A DNA stretch of 64,000 nt from Prototheca cutis (lineage: Eukaryota; Chlorophyta; Trebouxiophyceae; Chlorellales; Chlorellaceae): NCBI GenBank assembly GCA_002897115.2, contig BCIH01000004.1, positions 1,534,031-1,598,030 on the forward strand, read 5' to 3'. This document shows, in pieces, positions 1-11,673 of the stretch (position 1 is its first letter; each line of letters opens with the position of its first letter). A program made the position numbers and the translations under genes. The notes below the pieces were generated by a model. It was not told where the DNA came from and ran no database searches. It worked only from the letters and a program-made list of their open reading frames with translations.

Positions 1-2453
1 AGCCAACGCCTCAAGCCTCAGTCCCACTGACCTGCCAAGCAGGCGGACTCCAGCGAGCGGCAGTGGTTGTCCGGCCGTCCCCGGTTTGGCAGACACGTGT
101 TCCAAGTACTGCAGGACCGCCTCCACGGCTCCTTCCACGGCGGACAGTGTCGCCGCCCGCGTGCCAGCCTCGCTGCTGCTTGTCGTTGCCGCACTGTTCG
201 TGCTTTCTTCCTCGGCCCCGGCCAGGGCTTCGATCACCTGTTCCAGCAGCTCAAAGCAGAGGGGGAGCTGCGCCTCAGCACGCTCTTGCGCGGTCTGGCT
301 TGCACCTTCGGTCCAGTCCATTTCTGCAAGAGACAGAGCAAAGCCGTTTTGTCATGCGGGGCATCGTGTGTGGTGACAAGGCTAAGCCTTCCAGCAACGC
401 CGTTGCCTCTCTTGCGCACACGGAACATGTCTTTCACCCTCACAACTGTCACCCCCCTGAGAAGACCTTGTGGGACGACCATGGCATCGACGGCAGCCTG
501 CGTCTCGCCCGACCGTGGTGCAGTGGCCTGTGCCAGCACCGCCGGACTTGGGACACGCTCCTCGGACCGTGGACGGTTCTGGGAACCGCTGGCAGTTTCA
601 TGTTGCGTGGTCTGTGTGCTGTCCTCCGAGTTGACCCGCGTCGCCGCCAGTCCCCCCGCGGGGTTCAAACCAGCAGACGTATCTGGCACGCGGATGCCGG
701 CACTGGGGGCCAGGGCATCCAGCAGCAGGACACCGGTCTCCACGCGGGTGACGGTTGCCAGGAGTAGAAGAAAGCGCGGTGGCGCGGTGGCCAGCCAGCC
801 GGGCCCCAGCACGCGAGCGATCGCCAGCGTCAGCCGCAACGCCGCGAGCCGAAGCGACGGCCCCCCCCGCGCCCTGAGCAGCTGCGATAGGCCCTCCGTC
901 GCCAGCGGTGCCCACGTTCCAGAGGACGCTGCGAGTGATGTGTGTGGAAGGAAGGGGAGCTGGACGTGACTACCTTCTTGTGGGTTTTTTGTTTGCTGGA
1001 TGGACAGTTGCTGCATTGGACGAGCTCAATGTTGCCAGTGCAGAGCTCTCCTCATGCCCAGCCAAGCAATTTCCATGCAAGGGTCAGTCATCCCCTTGTT
1101 CCATCCCTGCAACAATACCTTGTAGGTTGTGCTCTAGGAGCAGTGACCATTCGACCTGAGATGGCAGGACGGCTAACAACGCGGCCAGGGCATCCAGCTG
1201 CCGCGCAGCTTCCCTTTGTGCCGTGGGGTCATCGGCAAGTCTGTCTTCGGCCCGCACGACCAGTAAGCCACAGAGGAACGGCATCAGCTCGCCGATTTCT
1301 TCTCCGTGCACTGCAGATATTATGGGTGGAGAGCATGAGTTTTGGTGCATGGTGTGTGGAGCACAGCACCTGGCAATCTCCACCAGCCCAACAGCAAACC
1401 CCCACGCTTCTTGCCTCTCAAGGCAATGCCTCTGTCCTTGCCGCTGAGGAGTGTAACGAGCAGGCGGAGGAGCACGACCTGGCGGTCGGCCGCTGCCACC
1501 GACTCGGCAGTCTTCCCGGTGTCAGCACGGTCCTCGCGCAGCGCCGCCAGTACGACGCCCATGCCGCCGCTCTCAACTGCCACGCGCAACGCGGTGTCTG
1601 AGGCACGCGTGGCGCCCAGCACGCTGGCGGCAGCGTCCACGGTCGATGCCAGGGCTGCCTCACGTTCTCGTTCCGAGTCACTGGTCCCCGGGGACGGCAA
1701 CGGCGTGCCCATGGCTGGGCCCACCCCGCCGCGTGCAACGACCTTGAGCAGCAGCGGGATGCAGCTCTCCAGCTCCTCGCTCTGCGCAGCCTCGGTGACC
1801 TGGGACAGCCGCGACCAAAATACAACACCCAGAGCTGCCATGGCAATCTCCGTCTCCGTTGCAACGCTACCCTTGACCTGTGGGGTGGCAGATTGGGCGG
1901 TGGTGGAGACGAGCAAGCCTCTCGTGCGCACGGGACAGAACAGCATAATGCTGTGGCCGTGCCCATTGATGCAATGCGATCAAATGCTCTATGAAGCGTA
2001 TTGCCCACAGGAGCACGTGCAACAGCTAGTGCTGGCACCCGCCTGCACCCTCCGTCGCCCCGTCGGCAACAATGCACCTTTGACAGGGGGATGAGGAGCC
2101 TCTTCAGGAAACTGGCGCCCACGGCGCGGTATATCTGTCGCAGCACATCCTCTTCGGCATGGGGGAACACGCGGGTGACGAGCAGCAGACCCACAAACCT
2201 GCGAAAGGGAGGCGTGTGCCGATTCCTGTGCCCTGCATGCACGCCCAGGCAGTCATTTCGAACCGGAGTACACACGGTACGAGCGCTCGAATGATGAAGA
2301 GACGCAATCCCCGCACTTTTTCTCGTCTGAAGATGAGGTCAGCAGATGCAGGCATGTCTGAAACTGGGCATCCTCCTCTCCGCGCTGAGCGGCGTTGGAC
2401 GGCGTGGGGGTCCCATCTGGGGCCCCACTCTGGGTCTCCAAGTCTTGACTCAT
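1..2453 (-). CDS. Neurochondrin-like protein (3' end beyond the window)
   Basis: Minus-strand exons: 2453-2317, 2198-2078, 1877-1406, 1310-1119, 928-467 and 323-1, still open at base 1 (about 569 codons visible). Exon 2 encodes GLLLVTRVFP followed by a segment around AVGASFLKRLL; exon 3 carries a CIPLLLKVVARGG segment. Both match the N-terminal armadillo-like region of neurochondrins as I recall the family. Exons 5 and 6 are helical and Ala/Leu-rich (LPLCFELLEQVIEAL), as in the C-terminal part. Phases agree at every junction. The exon 3 donor is the weakest call: GT after 1406 is used, but a GC donor about 12 nt upstream is also phase-compatible. Neurochondrin is a cytosolic protein of poorly defined function in plants and algae. 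It is transcribed divergently from the MYB gene. Confidence 0.82.
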
Positions 2454-3110
2454 GCGCGTTGAATATATTTAAAGTTCTGCATATCATATATCTTGCACAT
2501 ATGCATGCAGAGGTGCGTGCATTTTGATCCAGCGATCGTCGCAGTGACAGGCAGGGCACGTCTCATCCTCGAAATGCTGAGCGCTCGCTTCGTCAGGGAG
2601 GGTCCAGGCCCTCCCCAACACCCTTTCCAGCGCTGTCGACTACTCAGCAAACAGTTCTTCTCTAATACACACAGATTCCATACTTGGGTGAGCGTCTAGT
2701 TTGAAGTGAACCAATTTGGGTATGTGGGTCAATGGACGGGCTGGGCCGTCCCACCCGCATAAGCGCACAGCGCAACTGCCGCCCCGCCCTGCCGCCGATC
2801 CCTCTCGAGTGATGAACCCTGGATGAGCCCTGCGAACAATTCGAACTTGCGCTTCACTGACATATTCAACATCCACTTCATGCCGTTATAGTGATTTAAT
2901 AAGCACTAGTTTTAGGCTTGCGAATTCAGGGCGGTCTGTCTGATGATGTCCCCGGGTGGTTTGGTCACCGTTTAGAAAGGGCCACGGGGGAAGGAACAGA
3001 AGGAACAGTAGATCGATTCGGGGTGTGCAGCGTGCACGGCGGTACATCCGGGCTCTTTCTGTCGACCCAAGGCCCATTCCCGTTTTGAGTCTTGATCCTG
3101 AAGAGTTCGG
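2454..3110. promoter_or_regulatory. Divergent intergenic region, neurochondrin / MYB
   Basis: This 657-nt gap separates two divergent start codons, so it should hold both promoters. A short AT-rich block at about 2457-2510 lies immediately upstream of the neurochondrin ATG and stands out against the GC-rich surroundings. I see no conserved element I can name, and the short ORFs here look like chance. Confidence 0.4.
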
Positions 3111-5887
3111 ATGGGGTATTGGGATCTTGACGGGTCCAGTCGGGAGGGGGAGTCGGGCGAGGACGACGCCCCCGCGGAGGGTCCCCGCCGGACCTGTTGG
3201 TCGCCTGAGGTGAGAAGGATGCGATTATTGTCCTTTCATCTGACATGATGTAGCTGGAATTGGCTTGCGGGGAGGGACTTTGAGGAATGTGGGCCAGTGG
3301 TTACGGGTCGCCCCTGCTGGCCGCTCCCCGGCCGTGCGCCCGAAACGTGCATTGGCCGCAGCGGCGAGAGACGCCCATGCCTGAGCACTTGCATTCCCAT
3401 TAGATGTTATGCGAAAACTGTGATTGCGTCCCAGGGCCTGCGTGTGCCCCACGCCAGCGCGGGGACCCGCCTGGGGCCGCAAGGGGTGCCGCCCTTGGTG
3501 CCGCTGATATTCCCCCGGGGCTTGCTCCACGAGGTACGCCGCCCTCTGCACGGGCCGAATCTCCAACCTGGTACCGAGCCCTCGTCCCCTGCAGGAGGAT
3601 GTGCGACTGATTCAGCTGGTCGAGACCTATGGACCTCAGAACTGGAGTCTCATTGCCAAGGTGTGGGGGTGCTGGGTCATTGGCTGGGAGACACAACGGC
3701 AGTAGCTGGCAAGGTGCTTGACCGATTGAAATCTTGACCCACCGACTCGATGACCCAGATTTCAGTGGAAATGCCAGCATTCGAAAATGCACCATTCGAC
3801 GTGCTGCAATCGGCGCGCCGTCTTGCATTGTGGTCCCTAGGTTTCGAATGCCACGGGGCTGCGTTGAACACGTTGCGACCAACCGAGAGGCCTCTTCTAC
3901 AACCCCACTCCTCCTCTCGACCGTCACCGCATGCAGAGTCTTGGCAGCGGGCGGAATGGGAAGAGCTGCCGTCTACGGTGGTTCAACCAGCTGGACCCAA
4001 ACCTGAAGAAAGAGGCCTTTACGCAGGAAGAGGTGTGTGTGTGTGTTCCCCGATGGTGGCGCTGCCTTGAGTGTGGAGAGGCCGGGCAGCATCCACAAGG
4101 TCTGCTCCGATAATTTGGTGGATTCATTTGGGGTGGAAAACACGAGAGTATACCTATCTGCTCACTATCTCAACAGGAGGACGAGATTGTCCGGCGGCAC
4201 AGCGAGCTTGGCAACCGCTGGGCAGCCATCGCCAAGTACTTGCCCGGCCGGACTGATAATGCGATCAAGAACTACTGGAATGGGCATCTGAAGAAGCGGC
4301 TATCCGGCACACGATCGGCAGACAGCATCACTGCCAAACGCATGCGCCGACTGGCAGCGGGGCTGGTCTCCCAGACCGGCGGACCGGGGTCGCTGGGCCC
4401 CCTCAGCCCCAGCGCCATCGGCGGTGGGGGCGGGGGCACGATGTCTTCGTCCCTGGACGCCGGTGACTTTGCAGCGCCGCTCCGGCGCACCGTCAGCGCC
4501 GGGGTTTCTTCGCGTCCTCCGGCGGACGCCTCACAGTCTGGGCCCGGGGTGTCGCACCGGCACGGCACACGCGCGGCGGCCGCCGCAGCGACTGGCCGGC
4601 TGCTCGGCGTGGACCGGTCGTGGGGCAGACAAGCCGAAGGTGACGGCTTGGACGGCGGTCGGCCGCAGACCACCCGGCCCCTGGCGCCGCTGGACGAGCT
4701 GTATCTAGATACCCAGTGGGCCAGTGCGACGCGACCCCGGACGCCACGTGGCGGCGGTCTGTCCCGCACCGCCTCGCTCGGTCGGACGAGCCTGGCTCCA
4801 GTCATTGCTGTTTCGACACAGGTGCCTGGCACCCTTGGTGCCCCGCCGGCGGCGGTGGCGGCCTTTGCTGACGGCACCTCGATGCTCGGACGGACGGCCA
4901 GCGCATCTGCAGCGCCACGGGGTATCTCTGTTGCGACAATGGGCACGTTGAACAGCGTAGCGGATATGCTGGACGGTTTGCTGGCTCCGGCGGGCGGTAG
5001 GAAATCTGCAGAAGAAGCGCTGTTCCTGACGGCTTTCCAAGCTGCTCTGGCCCGCCGCCTGTCTTCTTCTTCTGTGGCAGCGGTGAGTAGGGACAGGATG
5101 ACTCAAGGCACTGGCACTGAGAGTCATGATGCCAAGAATGATGCTGCCGCGACGACGACGGCGACGGCTGTAGCGACACCCGATGCGGCCGAGGGCGCGC
5201 CGCCGCTCCCTGGGCCTTGGTCAGAGGAAGCTGTCACAGGGTGCGAAGCGTCTGTCGCGTTGGACCACCGTCAGCCGCCTCGTCGCCCCTCACCGGATCT
5301 GCTGGCATCGCCCGTGCCGCCACTGGTCACCGTGCTTTCGGCGGTGTCAGGCATGCTCCGTCGACACGGTCGGCTCCTGTCGGCGGTGCCCGGAGGCGGC
5401 GGCATGCCTGCATCGGCCACGCCCTCGCCCAAGCTCCAGGAAGCATGGACCGTGCCAGAGGCCGGCTTGCCTGCTGCGGCACTGCAGACCAGTCTGGAAG
5501 AGGTGCTCAGGGCACGCCTAGTTGGACAGACGCCAGTCGGACTGCGCCTGCCACTTGACAGAGGTACATTTTTTTTTTTGGTTCTTTTTGGGGGAAGGGG
5601 GGCCAGCCATGGTGTTGGGCTGAAATGGTATTTTGTGACAGCGACAGTTTGGATGCGGAGACCTGCGCCACCCGGGCATGCATCAAGCCAGCAAGTACAT
5701 CTTCCTGCCCCGCTCTAACCCCCTAAACCAAAACCCCCCTGATGTAGAGCTGGGCACATATGCGCTGCCACCCATGCCGCCCCCGGCCCGGGGGGAGCGG
5801 AGCAAGAGGGGCTTGCGGGAGTCGGTCGACGACAACCCGCTTTCTTTCCTTGCCATGGCCGCCACCATGGATGCCGCTGCGCACTGA
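3111..5887 (+). CDS. R2R3-MYB transcription factor
   Basis: Five exons: 3111-3209, 3595-3660, 3937-4032, 4177-5563 and 5661-5887 (about 624 aa). The DNA-binding domain is split over four exons. R2 supplies [34 protein letters not shown] and RWFNQL; R3 supplies [20 protein letters not shown], then [18 protein letters not shown] and YWNGHLKKR. The regularly spaced tryptophans and the R3 motif [11 protein letters not shown] are textbook plant/algal R2R3-MYB features. The rest of the protein, over 450 residues, is low-complexity (Ala, Ser, Arg, Pro, Gly) without a domain I recognise, so targets cannot be inferred. The last acceptor (5660) is chosen by phase: two AG sites at 5641 and 5647 lie closer to the pyrimidine-rich stretch but break the frame. 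The protein ends with a short conserved-looking tail around [11 protein letters not shown]. Confidence 0.88.
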
Positions 5888-6943
5888 TTCCCCGTTCTTG
5901 CTGGCTAAAAGCAGGGCATTACTCGTGGGGCCCCACTATGTGGCAGCCCGTCTGCCTTCCCTAAGCCTCCTCCCAACCAAAGCAAGCAACTCTATGTTTT
6001 TATGCGGCTTGAACCAACCATCTGAGCCGACATGCACTTGCCTTCCGTGCGCCGCGCGCTTCCTCCATCCTTGTGCTGATGCCGCGCCCCCGNNNNNNNN
6101 NNNNNNNNNNNNNNNNNNNNNNNNNNNNNNNNNNNNNNNNNNNNNNNNNNNNCCCCCCCAAGCAATCCGTGGGTTCAGCCCAGTTTTCTTGCCTCGGCTG
6201 CGTCCATTGGTTGAGAGGGCAGCCCCGCCGTCGCTGCCGGCCTTCCCAAACCCCCTGCCCACCCATCCACCTATCCATCCGCTTGAGCCCTCCTCACAGG
6301 CAAGCTTGATCGACCTTGGCAGGATTGAAACTCGCTTGAGCAGGATTGCAAGGAACAGGCCTTTGATCTTTTTGGTCTCCCCCCCTCGGCCTTGGTACAT
6401 TTTTGTTCCCATCTTCGCTCGCCGCCGAAGCAGCCGTCAGTTAGGAACCCCCCATCCCCATTCCACCCTCAACAATCATCTCACCCCAGCTATGGAGGAA
6501 CGTGTCCAGAAGCTGTAAAAACAAAGTATCATACAGGCAGAACAGCTCCTGGTGCAGTTGTTGTTAGTCGGGCGGTGTGCGGGCTGGTGGAGTCGTGCGT
6601 TTTGGGGGGCTGAGTCCACGACAAGAAGCGACGACGAAATGCGAACACGCTTAGCGGGCTGGGTGGAGATCCCTGTTCCCGGGCAGCACCGTCAGAGCAA
6701 ACCCATATCAAGTATTTATTTTACCAAGCCCATGTGAGTCCTTGTTCTACAGAACGGAGCTACAGGGAGTGCTGCACAGGGCGTGGGTATCCACGAGCTC
6801 GGATCCGGCCTTCTCCCCACCAACCCCGAGCTAAACCCTTGGCCCTGCGCCCGGGCCCTGGGACTCGGCGCGTGTGTGTGAAAACAAGTTGCTGGAGCTC
6901 TAGTCGACATCGTTGCGGCCATTGAACGTTCCCTGGTGGCATC
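5888..6943. other. MYB 3' region and upstream region of V-ATPase F, with gap
   Basis: No gene is seen in this 1.06-kb stretch. It holds a 60-base run of N at 6093-6152, flanked by C-rich sequence. A TGTAA pentamer, the usual chlorophyte polyadenylation signal, lies at 6514-6518, about 630 nt after the MYB stop, so its assignment to MYB is tentative. The right part should contain the promoter of the next gene. Confidence 0.4.
6093..6152. other. Assembly gap (60 N)
   Basis: A run of 60 undetermined bases interrupts C-rich intergenic sequence. Nothing can be said about its real length or content. Confidence 0.98.
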
Positions 6944-7688
6944 ATGGCGGATGCGGATGCCCGGGAGGGTTCGCTCATTGCCCTTATCTGCGAGCAGGAC
7001 ACCGCCACGGGCCTGCTGCTGACCGGGATTGGGAATGTGGACTACCGCAAGAACACCAACTTCTTGATCGTCGATGAGAGTGAGTACGGCGCTTGCCCGT
7101 GCCTGCCTGGCAATATGAGGGGGGGTTGAGCTCCCTCTGCTTCCAGGCTTCCAGGGAGCAGGGTGCTGACCTACCCTCCCTTGGGGCACACTCACTCACA
7201 CTGCGTCATTGCCTGACCGCATCCGTAGAGACGACACAAAGCCAAATAGAGGATGCATTCCGTGACTTTACCAGCCGGGATGACATTGCGGTGGTGCTCA
7301 TCAACCAGACGGTGTGTGGACTTGCATGGTTGTTTCCTGGTAGGCCTGTAGTTGTCATTTGCCTGGTGTCATGGGTGCAGCAGAGCAATGATACTGGGCT
7401 TTTGCTGTGAAGCTGGAATTGGTCTTAGGGTGGAAGTGATGGACCGATGATTTGGTGTTCTACATGACACTGGATACCTTTCATCTGTTGCCTTTCCCTG
7501 CGGCACATTTACTAGCCAACTCCCAACACGCACATTCGATGCAGATTGCTGCGAGCATCCGCCACTTGCTGAACAACTACACAAAACCAATCCCAGCAGT
7601 GCTTGAGATTCCCAGCAAGGATGTGCCGTACGACCCCAGTGAGGACTCGATCCTCTCCCGTGTCAAGTTCATGTTTGGCGAATCCTGA
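6944..7688 (+). CDS. VMA7: V-type proton ATPase subunit F
   Basis: Three exons: 6944-7079, 7229-7311 and 7545-7688, giving 120 aa, the normal size of the family. Sequence landmarks are TGLLLTGIGNVD and NFLIVDEKTTQSQIEDAF in the first half, then DDIAVVLINQ, and KPIPAVLEIPSKDVPYDP near the C-terminus. All are diagnostic of the eukaryotic subunit F. This small subunit sits in the central rotor stalk of the V1 sector and couples ATP hydrolysis to proton pumping into vacuoles and other endomembranes. Exon phases match without adjustment. The gene converges on the UDP-sugar pyrophosphorylase gene, whose 3' end is about 350 nt away. Confidence 0.95.
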
Positions 7689-8041
7689 ACGCCGGACACC
7701 TGTACCTCCAGCCACCGTGTTTCACCACTGGATGCTCGCTGTGCTTTGTGCTGGCTGCATTGTGACATATCAAAAGTTGGAGCTCACAGGCATCGCAGGG
7801 TGGTGCTGGGTGGTGGGAGACTTTATGAAAATAAGCCGTTGCAGGGCTGCCTCTATAAAGGCACCCTCCATGACAGAGAGATGTCATTGCAAAATGGGAA
7901 TGCTCCTGTTGAAAACGGTGGGACCAGATGGGCCATGCCCACGTAGTCCCAAGAACAGCCACAAGCTGTGATGAGAGAGTGTTGCTCAAATTTCATCATG
8001 ACTGGTGGGATGGCAATCGAAACTCCACCCAAAACACCAGC
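7689..8041. other. Convergent 3' intergenic region
   Basis: This 353-nt gap between the stop codons of V-ATPase F (plus) and UDP-sugar pyrophosphorylase (minus) must contain both 3' UTRs. I see no ORF or structure of note. Confidence 0.5.
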
Positions 8042-11000
8042 TCACTTGATCTCCTTGGTAGTGTGACGGACAACGGTGAACCCCCTGTAGATCAGGGAAA
8101 GGGGTGGAGTTGGTACCATTGGCACGGGAGATTGCTGCAGACACAGACGCCATGCATTTCTTCGTGCCATGGCATGCCGCCCCAGACACGTGGAGCCAGG
8201 CAAGGACTGGGCTTGTTTGATTCGGCGGAAAACAAGCCCGCCTCGTCGTGAAATACCTCTTGCCAAGTGGGAATGGGGGGCCTCCTCTAACACGCACGCG
8301 CACACACGCGCGCACACACACACACACACAGTGCTTCAACCCACCTGATCTGCTCCTCCTCGGTGGCATCCACATCACCAGTCAGGGCCTTCCACTCCCA
8401 ACCCTGCTCGTCAACAATGACGCTCTGCAGCGTGGCCGGTCCTGAAACAATCAGCGCGCCGCGCTTGATGTCGAGTGATTTGATTTCCACGCTCGGATCC
8501 GAGATCACCAGCGCGCTGTCTGACCCAAAGTGCACCTTGCTAGGGTCATCAAATTTTTCCTGCATTTTGTTTTGGAGGGTGCCGATCATGCGCTGGTTTA
8601 GGGGCTTGAGAGTTCTCCTGGTGCCATGCGCTGCATTGCATGCCAGCGTAGCTGCCAGGGATGCAAACGCCGAGCACTACCAGCATGCAGCGACCACCCA
8701 CCGATTGCCACGCACCTTGAGCTGCGCAAAGCCCAGCGCCCAGCGAGGCGTCCAGACCAGTCGCGGCCAGAGCTCCAGGCCCTCGAGTCCATTGTAACTC
8801 ACACGTGTGGGTTCGCCGACGTCCACACCCACCATCCTCAGCATCTGTGATGGACAAGGGAGAACAAGAATGTGTCGCGGAGGGGGAGGTTGTTAGGGTT
8901 AATGCCATGCTGGCTGTAATGCGGATTACCACCACCCTAGAACCCATCCAGCATCAATGCCATGAAAAGACTGAACAAGCACCCGAACAAACAATATGCA
9001 TCTTGCCTTGCAGTTGGTCTCATAGTAGTCGAGCTCGCCAGACGTGGCAGAGTGTGAGGGGTTGCCGCCCTTGGCCTTGTCGGCAGCATCCGCCGGCGAG
9101 TTTTTCACGGGAGAGTAGGCTGCCCACACCTGGTTCACAGTGGTGTAGCCGACCTTGGCAGAGGCAGGCAGACCCTTGGGGAAGTCCTGGGGGAAGGGGG
9201 ATGGCGGTGCAGGAAGCAGTGATCCACTGGCTCAGGAACATGTGCTCCGCGATGTGTGGACAAGCCCACCATCCAAAAGTCCGCTCTCCCAGAGCAATCC
9301 TGACTGCATCCTGCTTCCTCCTGGTTCTCGGGATGACGCCACAGCCAGCAGCAGCATCCACCCACCCAGAATCACCGGCCTTGCCTGCATCATGCACTCC
9401 AAGCGTGTGCTCGATTTGAACGTGGTGCGGGAGGCGTCAGCATATTTCGGGTTGACAAATTCGGCAATCACGCCGCCCTTGGCTTGCAGCTCTTCACAGT
9501 ACGTATCCAGTTTCAGCACCAGCTGATTGATGTTACCTTTTGGTGGTGGCGTTTTTGGAATGCAATGAGGCGTGCTGATATGTGTGTAGTGAAACCCACA
9601 TGAAATAATAACAACCCACCTCTCCCCCCCAATACGCACACACACACTAGTGCATCATACCAGGAAAGGGAGAAAATCCTGTGTCGTCGTTGACATCACC
9701 CTCGGGATTTACGGTTGCCCTCAGCAAGGGGTCGAGCTGGTTGTACTCCACATTCAACGTCCTGGCCGAGCCGTCGGGGAAGGTCAGGGTGGTGATGGCA
9801 CCAATGGCTTCCTTGGCCCTGCGTGGAACAGCGAGACTATTGACGTCATACCTGTGCCGCACACTGACGCCCAGCGCGGCGGGAAGCGCCCGGAACACCT
9901 GTCCGTTGGTGTCCTGGAAGAATGCCACCCAGCGCACGCCCGCACTCCGCCAGCGCGCGGCCAGACCGCTCGAGTGCAGGAGCATGTGCACGTCGCCGTG
10001 CCCGTGCGGCTTGGTCTGGACGCGGTAAGCGTCTTTCGCGTCCAGTGCCAGTCGAGCATCACCATCAGACAGGCATGGCACCTTCTCCTGCTTGAGCAAG
10101 TGAATCTGGGTGGGGTCGGCACCGAAGTAGTCATTCAACTGCAGCAGCTCCTTCGTCCGAGCGTGCGTGTCATCCGATGTCATGATTGCCAGTTCCAACT
10201 TCCGGGCCGTCCCACTTGCAGCCTGGGTTCATCAGGTGATTGGTCAATTTGACTTGTGAAGGGGCCGAGCTGTGCGGGGCGGTTCGACCATCCTCCAACA
10301 AATGGGCATCCATAGCAAAGCGAGGTGACTTATCTCACCCACGCGTCCACAGGATCTTAGGGAAAAGACGACTAAAGTCAATATCAAATACAAAATAAAA
10401 ACAAACCCGACGCCGAAGCCCAGGCACAGCAAACCTGGAGGGCGAGAATGCTGTCGATGTAGAGCTGGAGGAAGCAGGTTCCCGAAGCACTTTCCACGGG
10501 CAGGGCGAGCTTGATCCCCGAGTACCCCAGCCGTTCACCCAGGCCGCCGGCCACCAGCACAAAGGCCGTCTCGCCTGCGGCCCGGATGCCCCCGGCCTCC
10601 AGCTCCACAAACTCGGGGCTGCCAAAGTCCAGCCGTTCGCCCTGAGGCACCGATGGCACACACCCCTTGAGCGGGTTGGTTCCTGCAGAGTCATGTTCGG
10701 TTGTAGGGGGGCAAGGTGATGGTGGTGTGACTCGTGGTGTAATGGTGGAGTAACAGCGGGACCATGGGTGACAAAGCCGATGACGCAGCAGCCGGCAATC
10801 CCGCAGGGATGCCTCCACAGTACTGCACCACACCACCCTCCTCCAAAACATCCCTAGAGGCTGACCTTCCTTGGACTCCTTGAGGAGTTGTTTGGCATTG
10901 GAAATGTACTTGAGCAGACCACCGGCGTAGCTAGAGTCCAGTTGCGCCAGCTGCTTCACCAGCCGGACCTTGTCCTCATCAGCCTTCCCCGGCTCAGGCC

Positions 11001-11241
11001 ATCCCGAGAATAGGTGCGCCTGTCCGGCATCGACCAGCCGCGCCACCAGATCCAGCTCCTGCGCCCAGCATCATACCGTGGATTGCACTCGTCATGACAT
11101 GCCCATTGAAATGCCGCACGGTGTACGGTGGGTGGCCGCACGCCCCTGTGCCCAGGAAATGCAGTGCCCGGGTACCTTTTCTGTAAGCAGCCGGTCGTTG
11201 CCTTGTAGGATTTCCAGGGAGGGCGGGGCAATGGCGGCCAT
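8042..11241 (-). CDS. USP: UDP-sugar pyrophosphorylase
   Basis: Nine minus-strand exons: 11241-11176, 11058-10866, 10682-10435, 10222-9661, 9536-9385, 9186-9007, 8844-8716, 8604-8345 and 8084-8042 (610 aa, normal for the family). Landmarks are [20 protein letters not shown] (nucleotide-binding loop), [35 protein letters not shown] and [15 protein letters not shown]. The enzyme converts several sugar-1-phosphates (glucose, galactose, arabinose, glucuronate) with UTP to the UDP-sugars, a salvage route feeding cell-wall polymers. Two introns have GC rather than GT donors: after exon 5 (bases 9384-9383) and after exon 6 (bases 9006-9005). In both cases only the GC site keeps the expected protein, [11 protein letters not shown] and YYETNCK-MLR. 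A (CA)n-like microsatellite sits in the last intron. The best sequence match in plants is the broad-specificity USP, not UGPase. Confidence 0.95.
8290..8330. repeat. CA/CG-rich dinucleotide repeat
   Basis: An alternating CA/CG tract lies inside the last intron of the UDP-sugar pyrophosphorylase gene. It is a simple-sequence repeat and is probably length-variable. Confidence 0.9.
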
Positions 11242-11673
11242 GATGCGAGCTCAATGCAGTCGATGTGTGTGATTATTGGTACGACAAGTCCTACGCGTTT
11301 AGGTTTTCTAACACTTTAATCAGGGGTTCGCCCAGTCGGAGTCAGCGACCTGCACCGAGACCCCCCCGGTCCGTAGCACGGCCGACATGCCCACGATACT
11401 TCATCAACGATGGCGAGGGCAGCACCGCGCGGGGGCGAGGACTTGGGCCCCTCACGCTCTCGGCATATTCGACATTTTTGTAATTGTTGTATAGATCGGA
11501 GAATACGGTTCCGTTCTTTAAACCCGGCCGGCATGGGGCCCCACACGTGGCCCAGTGTCGAAGCAAGGTTTCGAGTGCGCCCACCTGTACGTCCGTTTGT
11601 CCCCATCCACCAGCGCTCTGGACCACCTCACAATACGCATCATCATGGGTAACGGGTTTGGAGAACGATAGGC
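11242..11673. promoter_or_regulatory. Divergent region, USP / FBPase
   Basis: This 432-nt gap lies between divergent start codons. A long minus-strand ORF crosses it and the start of FBPase exon 1, but resembles no family and reads against a real exon, so I treat it as chance. The FBPase start is not certain: an upstream leader exon would also fall here. Confidence 0.4.
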